NCBI GenBank assembly: GCA_030838305.1
Contig: JAUTWY010000498.1
Span: forward strand, 1-12,895
Source of the DNA: Acidobacteriaceae bacterium
GTDB taxonomy: Bacteria; Acidobacteriota; Terriglobia; Terriglobales; Acidobacteriaceae
DNA: 12,895 nt
Direction of reading: 5' to 3'
Shown here: piece after piece, positions 12,040-12,895 of the stretch
How the letters are laid out: each line of letters begins with the position of its first letter
Position numbering within the stretch: the first letter of the stretch is position 1
Position numbers and translations under genes: made by a program
The notes under the pieces: generated by a model
What the model saw: only the letters and a program-made list of their open reading frames with translations
Database searches by the model: none
What the model was told of the DNA's origin: nothing

Positions 12040-12895
12040 TTAACTTCTTTCGAGCTCTTTCCGGTCCCAATGCGCGAGATTTGCCGCGGCTTCGTAAGTG
12101 CTTTGCAGAAAGTCGAGCAGAGCTTGCCGCGGTAACGTCTCGCGACGAACATCGTCGTACATCAGCAAAAACTCTTTCAGCTGCGGATGGTAGAAGGCTG
12201 CCGCAGGTTGAACCTTCTGCTCGGCAAAGCCGGGTGGCTCGGGCGCAGCATAGACGTAGAATGCCGGGCCCTTGATTTCGCCACCGCCCGGCCAGAATCC
12301 CGCGCTGATCACTTCATGCGAATAGGCTTCGCGGGTGATGGTATCGGCTCCGGGGCGTTCGGGAGCACGCCGTCCGGAGAAGCGCGTCACCGCCAGGTCG
12401 AAGCTGCCCCAGAAAAAATGCACCGGACTGCTTTTCCCGATGAAGCCGGCGCGAAATTCCTGGAAGATGTTTTCGCACAGAATTAATATGCGCCAGAAGC
12501 GGTGCGCATATTCGGGATCATACGAGGCGTGTTGCGTGTCGATGTCACAGCGCACCGGGCTCGGCACTTCGACCGCCATCGGCCAGATTTTTACCTTGAC
12601 TCCCAGCGATCGCAGGGCAGACATAAATGCAGCGTAAAAGTCAGCAACCGATTGCGGCTTCAAGGGTAGAGTCTTCGACGCACCCCAACTGGTCTGGATG
12701 TCTAACTTATGAGCGATGAAATCAAACTGAACCTCGAAAATTCCATCGCCGTAAGGAATTGCAGAAGTGGTGAGACCGCGCGCGTTGACGTACAGAGGAA
12801 CTTCCCACCAGTGGTTGATAAGAGGGCTCAGGGCGAGACGCACCTTGCCGACGATCTGCGTCCACATGTGGAGCGTGGCGTAAGTATCCTGCCAT
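12040..12895 (-). CDS. DUF5996 family protein, 5' end outside window
   Basis: About 285 residues are visible. An ATG at 12867 exists, but the frame stays open to the window edge and the upstream codons (WQDTYATLH, then MWTQIVGKVRLALSPLINHWW) look like family sequence, so the true start lies beyond 12895. Recognisable family features are the Trp/His-rich N-terminus, VNARGLTTSAIPYGDG, FEVQFDFIAHKL, the CENIFQEFRAGFIGKSSPVHFFWGSFDLAVTRFSGR-type core (positions about 140-175 of the visible part), SHEVISAGFWPGGG and a C-terminal FYHPQLKEFLLMYDDVR. No catalytic function is established for the family to my knowledge. No signal peptide is visible in the part present. It is followed 38 bases later by the UBP zinc-finger gene. 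Confidence 0.85.
   Translation of the reverse strand, partial: WQDTYATLHMWTQIVGKVRLALSPLINHWWEVPLYVNARGLTTSAIPYGDGIFEVQFDFIAHKLDIQTSWGASKTLPLKPQSVADFYAAFMSALRSLGVKVKIWPMAVEVPSPVRCDIDTQHASYDPEYAHRFWRILILCENIFQEFRAGFIGKSSPVHFFWGSFDLAVTRFSGRRAPERPGADTITREAYSHEVISAGFWPGGGEIKGPAFYVYAAPEPPGFAEQKVQPAAAFYHPQLKEFLLMYDDVRRETLPRQALLDFLQSTYEAAANLAHWDRKELERS

Noticed and set aside
1..12895. CRISPR array, tRNA, rRNA or intact transposase
   Set aside because: No regularly spaced identical repeats, no cloverleaf with a GTTCRA box, no rRNA core sequence and no DDE or serine recombinase motifs were seen on either strand.

Overview
This window reads as chromosomal DNA of a soil-type Acidobacteriota (Terriglobia/Koribacter-like). 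I base this on moderately high GC, on protein families I recall as typical of that phylum (the small coiled-coil protein at 1158, the DUF5996 protein, the exported ADGF-type adenosine deaminase), and on intergenic mosaics of short perfect hairpins. This is inference from memory; no search was run. I see no CRISPR array, tRNA, rRNA, phage or intact insertion sequence.

Layout, left to right. (1) 1-1500: the 3' end of an unknown beta-rich protein, a hairpin terminator, about 850 bases of non-coding DNA holding a 164-bp element bounded by inverted repeats, then a self-contained small gene with its own promoter and terminator. (2) 1532-4517, minus strand: a class V aminotransferase of the cysteine-desulfurase-like branch, a homoserine dehydrogenase whose best start is a non-canonical ATT codon, three different hairpin repeats in tandem, and a PPOX/F420-type flavoprotein. 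(3) 4704-8875: an exported SAM hydrolase (DUF62) on the plus strand, converging on a minus-strand purine nucleoside phosphorylase, a stand-alone ERCC4/XPF-type nuclease and an exported adenosine deaminase. (4) 8997-11144, minus strand: a GAF/zinc-ribbon/tail-anchored membrane protein and an RNase H-fold protein. (5) 11322-11728: a gap with a TTGACA promoter candidate, several strong helices and a T6 run, together suggesting an unannotated structured RNA of about 255 nt. (6) 11729-12895, minus strand: a UBP-type zinc finger and a DUF5996 protein cut by the window edge.

How the genes may work together: the SAM hydrolase would make adenosine and methionine, the adenosine deaminase would turn adenosine into inosine, and the phosphorylase would split inosine to hypoxanthine and ribose-1-phosphate. 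Two of the three carry export signals, so a periplasmic SAM/adenosine scavenging route feeding a cytosolic phosphorylase is a reasonable hypothesis. The rest look like ordinary housekeeping or accessory genes. The observations most worth follow-up are the ATT start of homoserine dehydrogenase, the RNA candidate, the inverted-repeat element near the left end and the purine gene grouping. I found no clear new defence or mobile system.
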